From positions 682,001 to 746,000 of the forward strand of contig JAACMV010000003.1 in the NCBI GenBank assembly GCA_010909725.1: a stretch of DNA of 64,000 bases, read 5' to 3'. Shown one piece after another: positions 29,072 to 39,036 of the stretch. The notes beneath the pieces are model-generated. The model had not been told where the DNA came from and did not search any database. It was given only the letters and a program-made list of their open reading frames with translations. The position numbers and the translations under genes are program-made. The stretch comes from Picochlorum sp. 'celeri' (lineage: Eukaryota; Chlorophyta; Trebouxiophyceae). Each line of letters opens with the position of its first letter. Position 1 is the first letter of the stretch.

Positions 29072-31102
29072 TCAAGTACGCGCTACAAAGAATTGGTAAT
29101 CTGGGCAAATGTCTTCACCTTGAAGGGTAGACACTGCATTGTCATGGAGGGGCTGTATTCCGAGGCCCAGTGCCAAGCGTTTGGCACCCTCTGCAAGCTC
29201 TTCCAACTGAATGTCCCATGAGAGTGGGCCTCCTTTGGATATAGGATAGTCCTTCTTCACAACCACGTATCCAGAACTTACACTGACGACACATGCGTTT
29301 GTTGAACCTGGCAATGAGTCACCAGATGACAAGCGTGTCTGGTCAGATGCATTGAGCTTGACCATGGTGTCTGTCCAATTCTCTGCTGGAAGTCTTCGCC
29401 TGTTTATTGAGTTTCCTGTGGATGTGTGCCAGCATAAGCCAACTGGTGGGAGTTCTAATTTTGATAATGAGGCGGTCGACGATATGGTAGTTGCTGCACA
29501 GCTGGCATGCTTTTCCTCATCCTCGTCCTCTTCCTCCACCCTTGAATGGGCCTGAGATGGTGGGCTTGAACTCCCATGCGATGCAGTCACAGAAGCAGTA
29601 TCGCTACCTTCATCCGTTTTATCATCTCTCTTGGATGCTCCATTATTTAAATCCCCATGTGTTGTAGGCTCTGACGCGTCTGAGCCAGGAAATGAGGTCA
29701 CCCCTTTTGGTGTTGTTGATGATGTAGTGGAGCCATCCTTTCTTCCCATCTCTGGCAGTCGTAGACTTGCCTGAGAGTGAAGCGCACTTATTATTTTCTG
29801 ATCAGCCATTCCTTGCATCACTGCTTCCCACAGGGGAGCTATTGAATGGAATGTCAAGAACCTGGCTGTCAGTGGTGCCTCTGGTATCCTGTACAGGGGA
29901 TACCAGGCTACTGCAAACCAACTGTATGGATGCACATCGGCTATTCTCGAGGATGTCAGGACATGTTTCATGCCTTCGTCTTCACACAGTTCCATAATTT
30001 GCTGATACAGTGGGAGTCTCTCTCCAACGTGATTTTTGGCCGACCAACTAAAACTTCGCTTCATGTGAATTGGCCACGCATCCAACCCATCTGGAAATGA
30101 GAGGGCCACATCATCGCTTTCATGTGTTGGCTCAAAGATTTGCACACTTGATAAAAACGGAACGAAAAAGCACGTCGATGGTCCTCGTGGTCCTCCCAGT
30201 GTTGGGCACTTGATGCCATTTGCGCTGATCCTCTCAAAATACTTCCAGACATCTAACAGTTTCAAATCTCTCAGAGAGTTGGGATCAGTGCTGATTCTAA
30301 ATCGAGGAGTTGCTGCTCTTAGAAACCGTTCCAAGTCTGGTGCATCGTCCTTCTTATCCTCTATTGCTGGAAGGGCGCTACTTGTCCACAATCTTCCCAA
30401 GGTAGACACTGGTGCAACTGTGCACTCGTTTGGGAGATGCTGAGCATCTCCGTGACTGGCTTTTGGTTTAGGCAATGATGGACGACGTCTATTATCCTCA
30501 CAATTCATCTGTGAAGCTCTGTACAAAACTTTAGGTTCACGATCACGCATCTCATGTCCCACGTCATACTTCACATGCCCGTGCTGCTGATGAGCAAACA
30601 TGTCCCATCCAAATGTTGGCACAAATGTCTGCGCCATATATAATGGAGCAGAATTGATTCTTGGCACATGTGATGCATCATAATTTCCGTGATACCCCTC
30701 TGCATGGTGATATCCATAGGGATAGCCTCCAAACCCATTCACATCGTACTGCACAGCTGTGAAATGATCAGAGCTCCTGGATCGTTGCGTATTATTACTG
30801 CTTCTCCGATTCCCATGTTTCTTCCGAGAATGATTTTTATTTCCTTTTGATCCGTGCTTTTGTTGCTGCTGACTACGGCTCTGCTCCCTCTGAACAGCAG
30901 TTTTCACGTCTTCAACTGCCTCGGAGCCTCCAGGCCCTCCAATGCCTGTCTTTACCATGAAATCTACAGAGCAAATCACGCACGAGCTCTCCACCGGCCC
31001 CACTGAAAAAAAACGTTGGCACACGTGTTGTTCTGTATCAGTGTGTACAATTCCTTTCAACTTGCTTGCTGCGAGTGTCTTGCAAAACACAACAGTCTGC
31101 AT
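29072..31102 (-). CDS. DUF789-family protein
   Basis: 676 aa if the ATG at 31102 is used; a second plausible start is the ATG at 30958 (MVKTGIGGPGG). The middle is a DUF789 domain: LERFLRAATPRF, LLDVWKYFERISANG, CFFVPFLSSVQIF, LYQQIMELCEDE, SSRIADVHPYSWFAVAWYPLYRIP and ARFLTFHSIAP. These motifs are shared with plant DUF789 proteins of unknown function. A polar, low-complexity insert (Ser/Asp/Glu-rich) interrupts the domain before its C-terminal strands (LPPVGLCWH ... SWDIQLEEL). The N-terminal 120 residues are basic, with Gln and Lys runs. A TTTTTTTTCAG just before the second ATG could be a splice acceptor, so the 5' end is uncertain. Confidence 0.75.
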   Translation of the reverse strand: MQTVVFCKTLAASKLKGIVHTDTEQHVCQRFFSVGPVESSCVICSVDFMVKTGIGGPGGSEAVEDVKTAVQREQSRSQQQQKHGSKGNKNHSRKKHGNRRSSNNTQRSRSSDHFTAVQYDVNGFGGYPYGYHHAEGYHGNYDASHVPRINSAPLYMAQTFVPTFGWDMFAHQQHGHVKYDVGHEMRDREPKVLYRASQMNCEDNRRRPSLPKPKASHGDAQHLPNECTVAPVSTLGRLWTSSALPAIEDKKDDAPDLERFLRAATPRFRISTDPNSLRDLKLLDVWKYFERISANGIKCPTLGGPRGPSTCFFVPFLSSVQIFEPTHESDDVALSFPDGLDAWPIHMKRSFSWSAKNHVGERLPLYQQIMELCEDEGMKHVLTSSRIADVHPYSWFAVAWYPLYRIPEAPLTARFLTFHSIAPLWEAVMQGMADQKIISALHSQASLRLPEMGRKDGSTTSSTTPKGVTSFPGSDASEPTTHGDLNNGASKRDDKTDEGSDTASVTASHGSSSPPSQAHSRVEEEDEDEEKHASCAATTISSTASLSKLELPPVGLCWHTSTGNSINRRRLPAENWTDTMVKLNASDQTRLSSGDSLPGSTNACVVSVSSGYVVVKKDYPISKGGPLSWDIQLEELAEGAKRLALGLGIQPLHDNAVSTLQGEDICPDYQFFVART

Positions 31103-32104
31103 ATCAATGTACAACAGCCATGAGCAACATCTAGACTATACCACTCGAAAAGTATTATATCTTAAATTCAATGCATGACAATGTGCTATATACCACGGAC
31201 GTGCCGTGATATGCACACCAACTACCCCTCCCGACCACCTTCCCATCCTCCTTCCCAACCCCAAGGAGGAGCCTTCATAACAGCAGCGCAACGTTGGACA
31301 TTCCAAGGGCGCAGACGCTGACTGAAAAAAATGTACAGAGATGGCCATGCAATCTCATCTAAAATCCATCAGATGATTTTGTATGCGCACTATCTATACC
31401 ATTTCAGGCTTATCAGCCCTGACGCAGCAGGGAGTTCCCCGCGCCCCTCGCAGAATTGGACTGCCATCCAGTTGGTCAAAGGCCCCCGCAATTGCCAGTC
31501 TTACCCCCATCATACCCCCAATTCAGACATATATACTTTAATTATTTCCGTATATGACACGTGCTCTCCCGCCCATACCCTTTCAGCACTGCCAGCAACA
31601 ACGATTCCTCTAGAAAACCTTTACACTCGATTTCTAGACAGGTGGCACACACAAGAGTCCCAAATATTTCATCACATATATTTAATAATGCTAATAAAGC
31701 CACGGACAGGCGGAAAGGATTCTCAGTTGAAGACACCCGACCGCCTTCAGATTCACGGTGGAAACAAACCGTTTCCACCCCGTCCATCACACCATTCCCG
31801 TCCTACCTACCTTGATAATTCAATCTATATCTCAATATTATGACAATTTATAACAAATTTGTGTACTCGGTCTGTCGAGCAAGCACGAATGATACATCTC
31901 CTCGGGCCGTGCTTGCTCGTCGGGGCCTCTGATCGCGTCCGTGCCCGTTTCATCCGGTCCGAGGATCTTGTCGATCGTAGAGAGTGGATACCTTGTCTCA
32001 TCCGAAAGAATCATGTTACATGGGGTGCTTCATTCGTCATGACTCGTGTATTAAGATCTGTGTTTAGTATATAATACGAATGAGCTGTTGCAAAGTCGCA
32101 TGCT
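31103..32104. other. 1-kb gap with GC-rich patches and hairpins
   Basis: No gene could be built. A minus-strand frame of 82 codons (31542-31790) and one of about 53 codons (about 31842-32010) look weakly coding but match nothing I know. GC-rich patches at 31190-31330 and 31870-32000 contrast with AT-rich flanks. Hairpins: GGTGGAAAC/GTTTCCACC at 31757-31779, and a 12-base-arm stem at 31876-31919. Confidence 0.35.
31876..31919. repeat. 12-base inverted repeat in a GC-rich patch
   Basis: CGAGCAAGCACG (31876-31887) and its exact reverse complement (31908-31919) enclose a 20-base loop. It lies in a GC-rich island of an otherwise AT-rich gap and could be an RNA stem or a protein-binding site. Confidence 0.55.
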
Positions 32105-33691
32105 TTATTCATGAAACACTGGAGACGTCTCTGGAGAGAACACATGCCAAGAGTTTCCAATGAGTCTGCCTACTGTGAGTATTTTGATGGCTGCCCAGAT
32201 GGATACGACGGACACCGTGAAGTGAGGTATGTGGCTCTGTACCAGTAAGGCAAGGACACACATCAAGCTGGTGAAGATCATGGTTCTGCTGAGGGCTCCA
32301 GTCTGTTGAGATCCTAGTAATACACCATCCAAAACTGATGCGAGTCCATCAAAAGGCATGAAGATGGCAATCAGTGGGATGCACGCTGTCACAAGGGCCA
32401 TGACGGATGGATCCGATGTGAATACGGTGGGCAGTGTCTCTTTATAGAACAACAATGCTGCCATGACCACGATACCTGCACATGCAGTCAAGGCTGACGT
32501 CCTCAGGAACACCTGAGCTGCAGAATTTCTATCTCCACGCCCAATATAAAAGGCTACAAGGCTCTGTGTTGCGACATCGAGGGATGTGAATGTTTGGTTC
32601 GACACGACCCAAATATTCCTGATGCATTCGTGGGCTGCCAATGCTGCTGCTCCCAGTCCTGCCATGCTTTGCGTAGCAAACATAACCGTACTCATCGCTA
32701 ATATACTTCTCGTTGTTAGTAATATCCCGTTTCGAAGCATGGGTGCCACATCCGAGAAGGAGGGAAATTGCTTCATATCCTCAAGCTTGAGATATTCATG
32801 TTTGAACACAATGCTCGAACCCAAAATAGCCCAATTCAGCCATAATGATATGGCTGTTGCCACCGCTGCTCCCAACGCCCCCATATTCAAACCAAATATG
32901 CAGATATAATCTAATATAATGTGAGCAACGTTGCTCCATGTGCTCGAGATGAGAGTCGCCTGTGTGTCTTTGAACCCTCGAAACACACCACTCATGACAT
33001 AACTCATCATAATCGCTGGCGTTGCCAGGCAACGAATTCTAAAAAAGTTGACCGCATGTCCCATGACTTCTGGAGTAGCTCCAAGTATGGTGAAAAAGAC
33101 AGGACATCCAAAGAATAGGACGGTGCTTGTGATTACTCCAATAGCAATTGCAAGCCACAATCCGTGTGCTGTAATCTTGGACACCTGGTCCATATCATTC
33201 CTAGACGCTGCTGCTGCTATCCGTGGCGTAGTCGTGTATAATAAAAAGTTAAATATAAAGGTGGAAAAGTTGGAGAGCACCGTGCTACATGATACTGCTG
33301 CAAGCTGCACAGTCCCAACCCTCCCAATGATTGATGCATCAATTAAACCCATGAGAGGATCCAAGAGGGTCGTCAACAACGCAGGAAGGGCAAGGCTGAA
33401 TATTTCTGCATCCCATGGACTCCTTAGAGAGAGAAATTGTCGCCTAAACTGGCCAGCACCATGAGGCTGAAGAACTGCACCCTGACCCAACGACACTCGA
33501 ATCTTTCCCTTCATGTGCCGGTGTTCTCCCTCGTCATCCTTCATCTGATTTTGAATTCGAAACCCATGCTGCAAGGATGCAGCATGTCGAGGCGGTGTCC
33601 TGAACCAACCACTTGTCGTTGGTAGACTCGGTTGCTGGAAAGCAACTGTGCCTCGATATCCGGGCCTGTTCAACCGATTCATAGTATTCAT
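32105..33691 (-). CDS. MATE-family efflux carrier, DinF/plastid type
   Basis: 528 aa. About 85 N-terminal residues lack acidic residues at first and are rich in Arg, Ser and Gln, as in a transit peptide. Twelve membrane helices follow from EIFSLALPALLTTLLDPLMGLIDASIIGRVG, the typical MATE opening, with TPRIAAAASRND and the second half beginning LRNGILLTTRSILAMS. The sequence resembles the DinF-like subgroup that includes plant EDS5/DTX44-47 chloroplast members. It probably exports an organic anion or secondary metabolite in exchange for H+ or Na+. The start codon lies 13 bases after the stop of a 64-codon upstream ORF. Confidence 0.88.
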   Translation of the reverse strand: MNTMNRLNRPGYRGTVAFQQPSLPTTSGWFRTPPRHAASLQHGFRIQNQMKDDEGEHRHMKGKIRVSLGQGAVLQPHGAGQFRRQFLSLRSPWDAEIFSLALPALLTTLLDPLMGLIDASIIGRVGTVQLAAVSCSTVLSNFSTFIFNFLLYTTTPRIAAAASRNDMDQVSKITAHGLWLAIAIGVITSTVLFFGCPVFFTILGATPEVMGHAVNFFRIRCLATPAIMMSYVMSGVFRGFKDTQATLISSTWSNVAHIILDYICIFGLNMGALGAAVATAISLWLNWAILGSSIVFKHEYLKLEDMKQFPSFSDVAPMLRNGILLTTRSILAMSTVMFATQSMAGLGAAALAAHECIRNIWVVSNQTFTSLDVATQSLVAFYIGRGDRNSAAQVFLRTSALTACAGIVVMAALLFYKETLPTVFTSDPSVMALVTACIPLIAIFMPFDGLASVLDGVLLGSQQTGALSRTMIFTSLMCVLALLVQSHIPHFTVSVVSIWAAIKILTVGRLIGNSWHVFSPETSPVFHE

Positions 33692-33704
33692 GACAATATA
33701 TGAA

Positions 33705-33899
33705 TTAAATTAATGGCAGAAAACCCTCTCTCACCACCTGTAGGTATCCTTGTTGAAGGTCGTGTTTGAACGAATCCTCCAGGCAGATGAGCAACAACGA
33801 TACGACGACAACAATATCCAGAGATACTGGCACCTGCACTACCCGAAGACTGCCGATGGTTCCATTGTATAGAATAGATGACTGTTGATGACTATCCAT
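33705..33899 (-). other. 64-codon upstream ORF before the MATE gene
   Basis: On the minus strand an ATG at 33899 opens 64 codons and stops 13 bases before the MATE ATG. The peptide has one hydrophobic stretch (VVVVSLLLICL). It may be a regulatory uORF, a tiny membrane protein, or chance. No match is recognised. Confidence 0.3.
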
Positions 33900-34090
33900 G
33901 TCAGTTGTATGACTACTACAAGGTTACAGGCTGCACGTGTTCGATTTCCTAGAGTCCCATCGAAGTCGACCTTGGATGGGGTACCATGTTGTTGTGGATT
34001 CCGCACGAAGAATCTCACTCATTAGGAAGAGAAACACGCAAGATGATGGCGATGCTCAGGGTTTGATCCATATAATTTTTGAATAACATC

Positions 34091-34963
34091 ATGAAGGTAC
34101 ATCTTGCAATTTGGTTGCTTGGGTTGGCGATCGCCATCAGCAGATGTGCAGGTAGCCCTGGAAAGAAAGAGCCCAGAATCATTTTCGGCGAGCAAGCGAA
34201 AAAGGGGGCATATCCCGGCTTCACAGTGATATCAATAGTAGGATATCGAACATGTGGTGGCGTATTGATCAGCAAGAATGTGGTCCTGACGGCTGCGCAC
34301 TGCTTGGAGATTGATGGATTTGATTTTGCAGAAGTGAGCAATGATTTGGGTCTCTTACAGGTCGGCAGGGGTAACATACGGCTGCAAGCATACACAGGAG
34401 CGTTTATTTCCTCAGATGAGACGTCCGCCGTGAAGAAAATAGTGGTTCATCCGAAATACAAGTTTGTCTCGATGACTGAAGTGGAGAATGATATCGCCAT
34501 GTTGATTTTGGAAAAAGATTTTTCAAAACCATATGCACGAGTTGCGAACAAGGCACCAGCTGCTGGTGCTAAAAGTATTGCTGTAGGATTAGGTCTGAAC
34601 AATGATTATTCATGGCCAGGTCCGGACGGCTCGACAGAAATTGGAGCCCCAAAGAGACTCTACCAAGTTGGCTTGACAATTGGAAAGATTGGAAAGAATC
34701 CATGCCCTTCGGAATACGATGGAGCCGCGATCAATTCATCAACCAGCTTGTGTGCATATGGAAAAGCCGTCAAGGGTGGATTTCCGAGCATTTGCTGGGG
34801 TGATAGTGGAGGGCCATTGTACAATTCACAGGGAAATGTGATTGGTCTGACATCATGGGAACCTGATGCATGCACAGATTTGGCCACGCCGTTTAACATT
34901 TTCACATCAGCACCGTACTATAAGAAGAGTTTCATCGATCGTATCGTAAAAAAGTATGCTTGA
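34091..34963 (+). CDS. Secreted S1-family serine protease
   Basis: 290 aa from the first ATG (MKVHLAIWLLGLAIAISRCAG, signal peptide). The chymotrypsin fold begins at RIIFGEQAKKGAYP (activation site after R29). The triad is complete: H70 in TAAHC, D134 in ENDIAML, S239 in GDSGGP. At the specificity pocket the position equivalent to chymotrypsin 189 is Ser (S233) rather than trypsin Asp, and 216 is Glu (E257 in SWEP), so it is not a trypsin in specificity. Cys pairs near H70 and in the 220-261 region fit standard disulphides. Secreted digestive or defensive roles are possible; the substrate is unknown. Confidence 0.88.
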   Translation: MKVHLAIWLLGLAIAISRCAGSPGKKEPRIIFGEQAKKGAYPGFTVISIVGYRTCGGVLISKNVVLTAAHCLEIDGFDFAEVSNDLGLLQVGRGNIRLQAYTGAFISSDETSAVKKIVVHPKYKFVSMTEVENDIAMLILEKDFSKPYARVANKAPAAGAKSIAVGLGLNNDYSWPGPDGSTEIGAPKRLYQVGLTIGKIGKNPCPSEYDGAAINSSTSLCAYGKAVKGGFPSICWGDSGGPLYNSQGNVIGLTSWEPDACTDLATPFNIFTSAPYYKKSFIDRIVKKYA

Positions 34964-35352
34964 TGGAACCTTGAGTACACGTGCAGCATACTGATGCTCA
35001 GTATATGCACAAACTCTGTTTCAAAATACCACCTGTGTTGTATCTTAGGGGAACACATTCGACAATCCCCTCTTCTGTAAAAGATCTGATTACAAGAAGA
35101 TGCTTGGATGCAATAATAATAATAATGATGATGGTGATGATTGCAGTATGGCGGCATTATTCCTTTCTGGTACACACACAACACACGGTAATTGCCAATT
35201 TATTGGTCGTGCAACTCTCTGTAGCGCTCGAGTTTTATATTTATCTACATATCAAATGAAGGAATGGCATGGCTTCATTGTGTGTATACAGTGTTGCCCA
35301 AGGTCGAAGCCAGGCAGGAAGCCAGCCTGCCTCTTCCCCAAGCGGCATACGC
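34964..35352. other. Convergent intergenic gap
   Basis: Between the stops of the protease and the Cys-rich gene. It contains an (AAT)n(GAT)n microsatellite at about 35113-35140 and AC repeats near 35172-35185. No gene or RNA recognised. Confidence 0.4.
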
Positions 35353-35709
35353 CTACTTTTTCACGTAGCCGCTGTAGTGCTTGCATCCTTTGCAGCTATT
35401 CGTGTTGAATCTTTTCCATCTCGCTGATCTTTCGAACAACTTGCAGACCTCAGTCTTCCCGTTGTCCACGTAGTCCCACTTTCTGCAACCACATGTCTTC
35501 TTACAGTACCAGCAGCAGGATGAATCTCCATTCTTACCGGTGATATCAATCTCCTCTAGCATTCTTCTGGACCCATAGTACTGTTTGGTACGACTTCTAG
35601 AACATTTGGCCAATAATGTGCGTCCTGTGCCAGACGTGCCAGCGACCGCCCCTGGGATCCAGGACACGGTGGAGAGAAGAAAGACGACCAACAGACAAAA
35701 GCGCAGCAT
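35353..35709 (-). CDS. Small Cys-rich secreted protein
   Basis: 118 aa from the ATG that places the signal peptide first (MLRFCLLVVFLLSTVSWIPGAVA). The mature part has about ten Cys in a compact C-terminal domain: SSCCWYCKKTCGC, EVCKLF, SCKGCKHYSGY. The spacing suggests a small disulphide-rich domain. No family is recognised. It is not obviously homologous to the four-exon Cys-rich protein at 27151. A TATA-like TTTTATATTG lies about 50 bases upstream on the minus strand. Confidence 0.65.
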   Translation of the reverse strand: MLRFCLLVVFLLSTVSWIPGAVAGTSGTGRTLLAKCSRSRTKQYYGSRRMLEEIDITGKNGDSSCCWYCKKTCGCRKWDYVDNGKTEVCKLFERSARWKRFNTNSCKGCKHYSGYVKK

Positions 35710-36250
35710 TTCCGTTAATTCTAGTTCCCAAAGATGTATCCTTTTCCAAAACAATATAAAATGTGATTTACAAAGTGGCTTGAAGCGAGAGAAGAGGAGT
35801 TGATGTAGCTGTACCCGTGTTCGGCTTCCTGGTCGCGTCGGGGCGAGATTGATCCTGCCCCCAGGTTGACGGTCACAAGGGGGATGCGGTCTGTGGTCGG
35901 ATTTGTTCGCCTTCTTTGGCATTGATCAGCAGGCACTTCCTCATATGTACTAGTCATTAGATGCTGCCATTGAACGCCGGCGATACGAGCGTAAAGGATA
36001 CCTGAGGATACCTGCTACTGGAGAGCCGCCTGCTACCCGCTGCCAGCAGGCCCACGTCTCTAGAGATCTGTAGAGATCTGTCACCGGCATGAGGACCACT
36101 CTCGAGCCCGTTGAATGTTTGCCTTTAAGGCAAACCATGTCCCCAATTCCCTGCAAGACATATCCATTTTGGACAAAAAAACATGATGCTGAATAGGACG
36201 TGAGGAATCGTAATTGTTTTTTGAAAACGTAGGATATTGGTGGTTGGACC
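35710..36250. promoter_or_regulatory. Divergent promoter region with tandem and inverted repeats
   Basis: The part 35800-36060 is GC-richer than its flanks and open in two minus-strand frames, but with no recognisable product. AGGATACCTG is repeated in tandem at about 35996-36015 and TAGAGATCTG at about 36061-36080. GTTTGCCTT, one base, and AAGGCAAAC form a perfect palindrome at 36117-36135. This is probably regulatory sequence of the flanking genes. Confidence 0.4.
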
Positions 36251-38848
36251 ATGCGCACGGTTTGCAGTTTTGAAAGACTGCATGCGCTTGGGCATATTCA
36301 TTCCAATATGGGGTTTTGTCGGAAATTTATACACGGTTGTTGCCATAGAAATGGCCTGAGGACTGCTGTGCGTTCGACTTCTGAGGCTGGGAGAGACCAG
36401 TTGGATTTTTCAAATGTTTTGAGTTTCATGTCCTCTGAAGGTATCCAAGGAACCTCATACGATGATACTCGGATTGAAAATGACATTATTATGGATATCA
36501 AATGCATCGTTTTCGTCAATCGGTGTGCACAGGAGACGATTGTTGTAATTCTACATGAGAAGGACAAGGTGAACCTGAGAAAGTTGGCAGATCGGTTGCA
36601 AGTAAACAGGGATTGCCTATCGATGGCTCCTCGCAATGATTTGGTAAGGCTGGTTGGGTATCCTCAGGGATATGTTCCTCCATTCGGGCACCTGGATGGT
36701 GTGCGCCGTGTTGTGGATGAGAGGTTGGTCGCCTCATCAGAGGCGCTGGTGAGGTTCGGCGAGGATGGGAGACGCATTCTTCTGCGTCCTGATGATTTGG
36801 TGATTGAATCGAGCTCTTCATATCGAGCTGATGTGATGGATGTGAGAGATGATGGGGCACTCAAGGCGGCAAATGATGCCTCTCTACTGCACCGTCTGCC
36901 TTGGTCTGGTGGTGATGAAAACACTCTCGTTGACCTGACTGTTTCGGTAGTGAGAAAACGAAAACTGGCAAAGAGGCTATTGTTTGCTACTGTAGTCCCT
37001 GCAGAGAATAATGATAGCACTTCCACTGCGTTCCGGTTCTGGAGAGGTGGTAGAAAAAGCCTTGTGTGGCAGCACCCTGAGTTGGCTCTGCCATGTGAGC
37101 TTCAATGCATCTTTGGCAAGACTTTAGAGAAACGATATGGTAAAGCTGTGATGGAGAAAATTCTCAAGAAAATCGTGAAGGGGGGTTGTGTTCGTGTGGT
37201 GGGGCAGCCAAAGAAGAATGTGAAGAATAGCAATGACACTGTCATAGATCTGGTGATTCATGATGTCAGTTTTGTGTCCCAGCATGGGCGTCTAGGCGGC
37301 AAATCGGCGCCCACTGCAGTTCAGCCTTTCGTTCCTGTGGGAGAACAGACTCCAGCCCCGATTCCTGCATGGGTTGAGAAGAAGAGGATGAGGAGGAAGA
37401 ATCAGCGTGACCCAAACATGCCAGTTTATGTAAGTTCTGTGACCAATGTCTACATGGTCACCACTGCTGATGATGTGAAAATGATGGCAGATAAACTTGG
37501 ATACTGTACATGGAAAGAGGGTGGCGGGGTAATCCCTGGCAATTTGGAGGAGGGGAAAATGTTCACGTCATGGTATATGAAGGCATCAAAGGACATGTAC
37601 CCACCTGTGGGATGGAAACCGCATGCGGTAGTTGCGTTGGATGCAGAATGGCGACCTTCTTCAAAAGAATCTGCTTCTCCTGTAAGTTTGTTGCAAATAG
37701 GAACCCAGGATGAGGGAGTCTTTTTAGTTGACATGCTTCGTATCTGTCACATTGACAGACAACAGGACAACAAATTAACAGAGGCGCAGATGCTGCTTAG
37801 TGATTTTTTCGAATACATGTTTGGGAATCATAGGATAGTGAAACTTGGTTTCGGGCTGCGATACGATATCAAGCGGATGGCAGAATCGTACCCATGGATG
37901 CCCTGTTTTCAAAAGCAGGGCAAGAGTATCAAGCCCATCTTGTCTCACGTGGACGTCCTGATTCTTGCGCGCCTCTCAACCTTTGCACACAGTAATATTG
38001 GATTGAAAAAAATTGGGTTGAGTTCATTATGCTCCAAAATTCTGCACAAGTATTTGGAAAAGGAGGAGCAATTGAGTGACTGGGGCCAAAGGCCTCTGAC
38101 AGATAGTCAAAAGGAGTATGCTGTAGCTGATGTTGCTTGCGTTGTGGACATCTATCAAGCCATTATGAATGAATCACCCGATATACTGAATAGGAACAAC
38201 ATGGTGCAATGCGCGGCGAATTTGTTTGATTTGGCCGGAACTAGCAGCCACAGAGTGAGGAATGCAGGCAGCAATGATGGGATATCTTTGTCCCCCGAGG
38301 CAGCATATCGCAAACAGGCACCCAAAAAATTGCCTCTTATTGAAGCTGAATGTCGCTTTGATGATGCGCGACAACAGTGCTTGGGTCAGCATGTGCCTGG
38401 AGGGGGCAAGATGGGCTGTGTACAGATTTGTCTAGGGCCTGAAGAAATTAAATCATACAGAGTCCCACGGGGCGGGGCAATGTTGGAGATGTCCAACGCG
38501 TTCTTGCTCTTTATAAACGTACCATCGAGAGTGTACCCGAATACATTCGAAATCGGTGAGACTTGCAGGATGAGCTGGTGGAGCAGCCCAGGACAAACAG
38601 AAAAACATCCTCAGATTGAGCGGCTACTGAGTGGTACAAAACGCATCATGCTCTTTTGCAGAAAAGAAAAGGAGCATTATGTCAGCTTGGGTGAATTGAA
38701 AGTCGATACTGTAGAAGAAATGGAGTCGCCGCAAATAAAGGTACTCTTCAGTCTCGAGGACTGCAACAATAATATTGTTTCAACACAGGTTCATGACTAT
38801 ATCCGTGCCGGTGCACCATCGAATGCATCATCGTCGATAGAATCATGA
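36251..38848 (+). CDS. YbaK-like / OB-like / DEDDy 3'-5' exonuclease fusion protein
   Basis: 865 aa, single exon. Residues about 70-186 resemble the YbaK/aminoacyl-tRNA deacylase fold (KLADRLQVNRDCLSMA, GYPQGYVPPFGH, VVDERLVASSEALVRFG, LLRPDDLV). Residues 225-345 look like an OB-type nucleic-acid domain with basic residues (VRKRKLAKRLLFATVV ... GGCVRVVGQP). Residues 455-640 are a DEDDy exonuclease of the Werner/EXD group: ALDAEW (D464, E466), LRYDIKRM (D539), YAVAD (Y623, D627). The last 200 residues are unassigned. A role in RNA or DNA trimming is likely; the deacylase-like part may bind tRNA. The editing activity is untested and its N-terminal part is short. Confidence 0.8.
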   Translation: MRTVCSFERLHALGHIHSNMGFCRKFIHGCCHRNGLRTAVRSTSEAGRDQLDFSNVLSFMSSEGIQGTSYDDTRIENDIIMDIKCIVFVNRCAQETIVVILHEKDKVNLRKLADRLQVNRDCLSMAPRNDLVRLVGYPQGYVPPFGHLDGVRRVVDERLVASSEALVRFGEDGRRILLRPDDLVIESSSSYRADVMDVRDDGALKAANDASLLHRLPWSGGDENTLVDLTVSVVRKRKLAKRLLFATVVPAENNDSTSTAFRFWRGGRKSLVWQHPELALPCELQCIFGKTLEKRYGKAVMEKILKKIVKGGCVRVVGQPKKNVKNSNDTVIDLVIHDVSFVSQHGRLGGKSAPTAVQPFVPVGEQTPAPIPAWVEKKRMRRKNQRDPNMPVYVSSVTNVYMVTTADDVKMMADKLGYCTWKEGGGVIPGNLEEGKMFTSWYMKASKDMYPPVGWKPHAVVALDAEWRPSSKESASPVSLLQIGTQDEGVFLVDMLRICHIDRQQDNKLTEAQMLLSDFFEYMFGNHRIVKLGFGLRYDIKRMAESYPWMPCFQKQGKSIKPILSHVDVLILARLSTFAHSNIGLKKIGLSSLCSKILHKYLEKEEQLSDWGQRPLTDSQKEYAVADVACVVDIYQAIMNESPDILNRNNMVQCAANLFDLAGTSSHRVRNAGSNDGISLSPEAAYRKQAPKKLPLIEAECRFDDARQQCLGQHVPGGGKMGCVQICLGPEEIKSYRVPRGGAMLEMSNAFLLFINVPSRVYPNTFEIGETCRMSWWSSPGQTEKHPQIERLLSGTKRIMLFCRKEKEHYVSLGELKVDTVEEMESPQIKVLFSLEDCNNNIVSTQVHDYIRAGAPSNASSSIES

Positions 38849-39036
38849 GGTTCACACTAGATCCAACGCATGAGTGTGGCATCTTTGCAAAGATCGGAGC
38901 ATACTCTCCTTGAAATGAAACCTGCCAGTCTCTCAAGCAGAAGGAGGAAATCTGCCGCTTGGGACCGGGTTGGGTTCTTCGTGGGCCGCCCAATGTCTAA
39001 TCTGTGTCTTATTCATTACTATTTTTTGAAATTGAA

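Noticed and set aside
31331..31843. 170-codon plus-strand ORF
   Set aside because: Pro/His/Ser-rich without domain, signal peptide or clear codon bias, and several other frames stay open in the same place; probably chance in a GC-variable gap.
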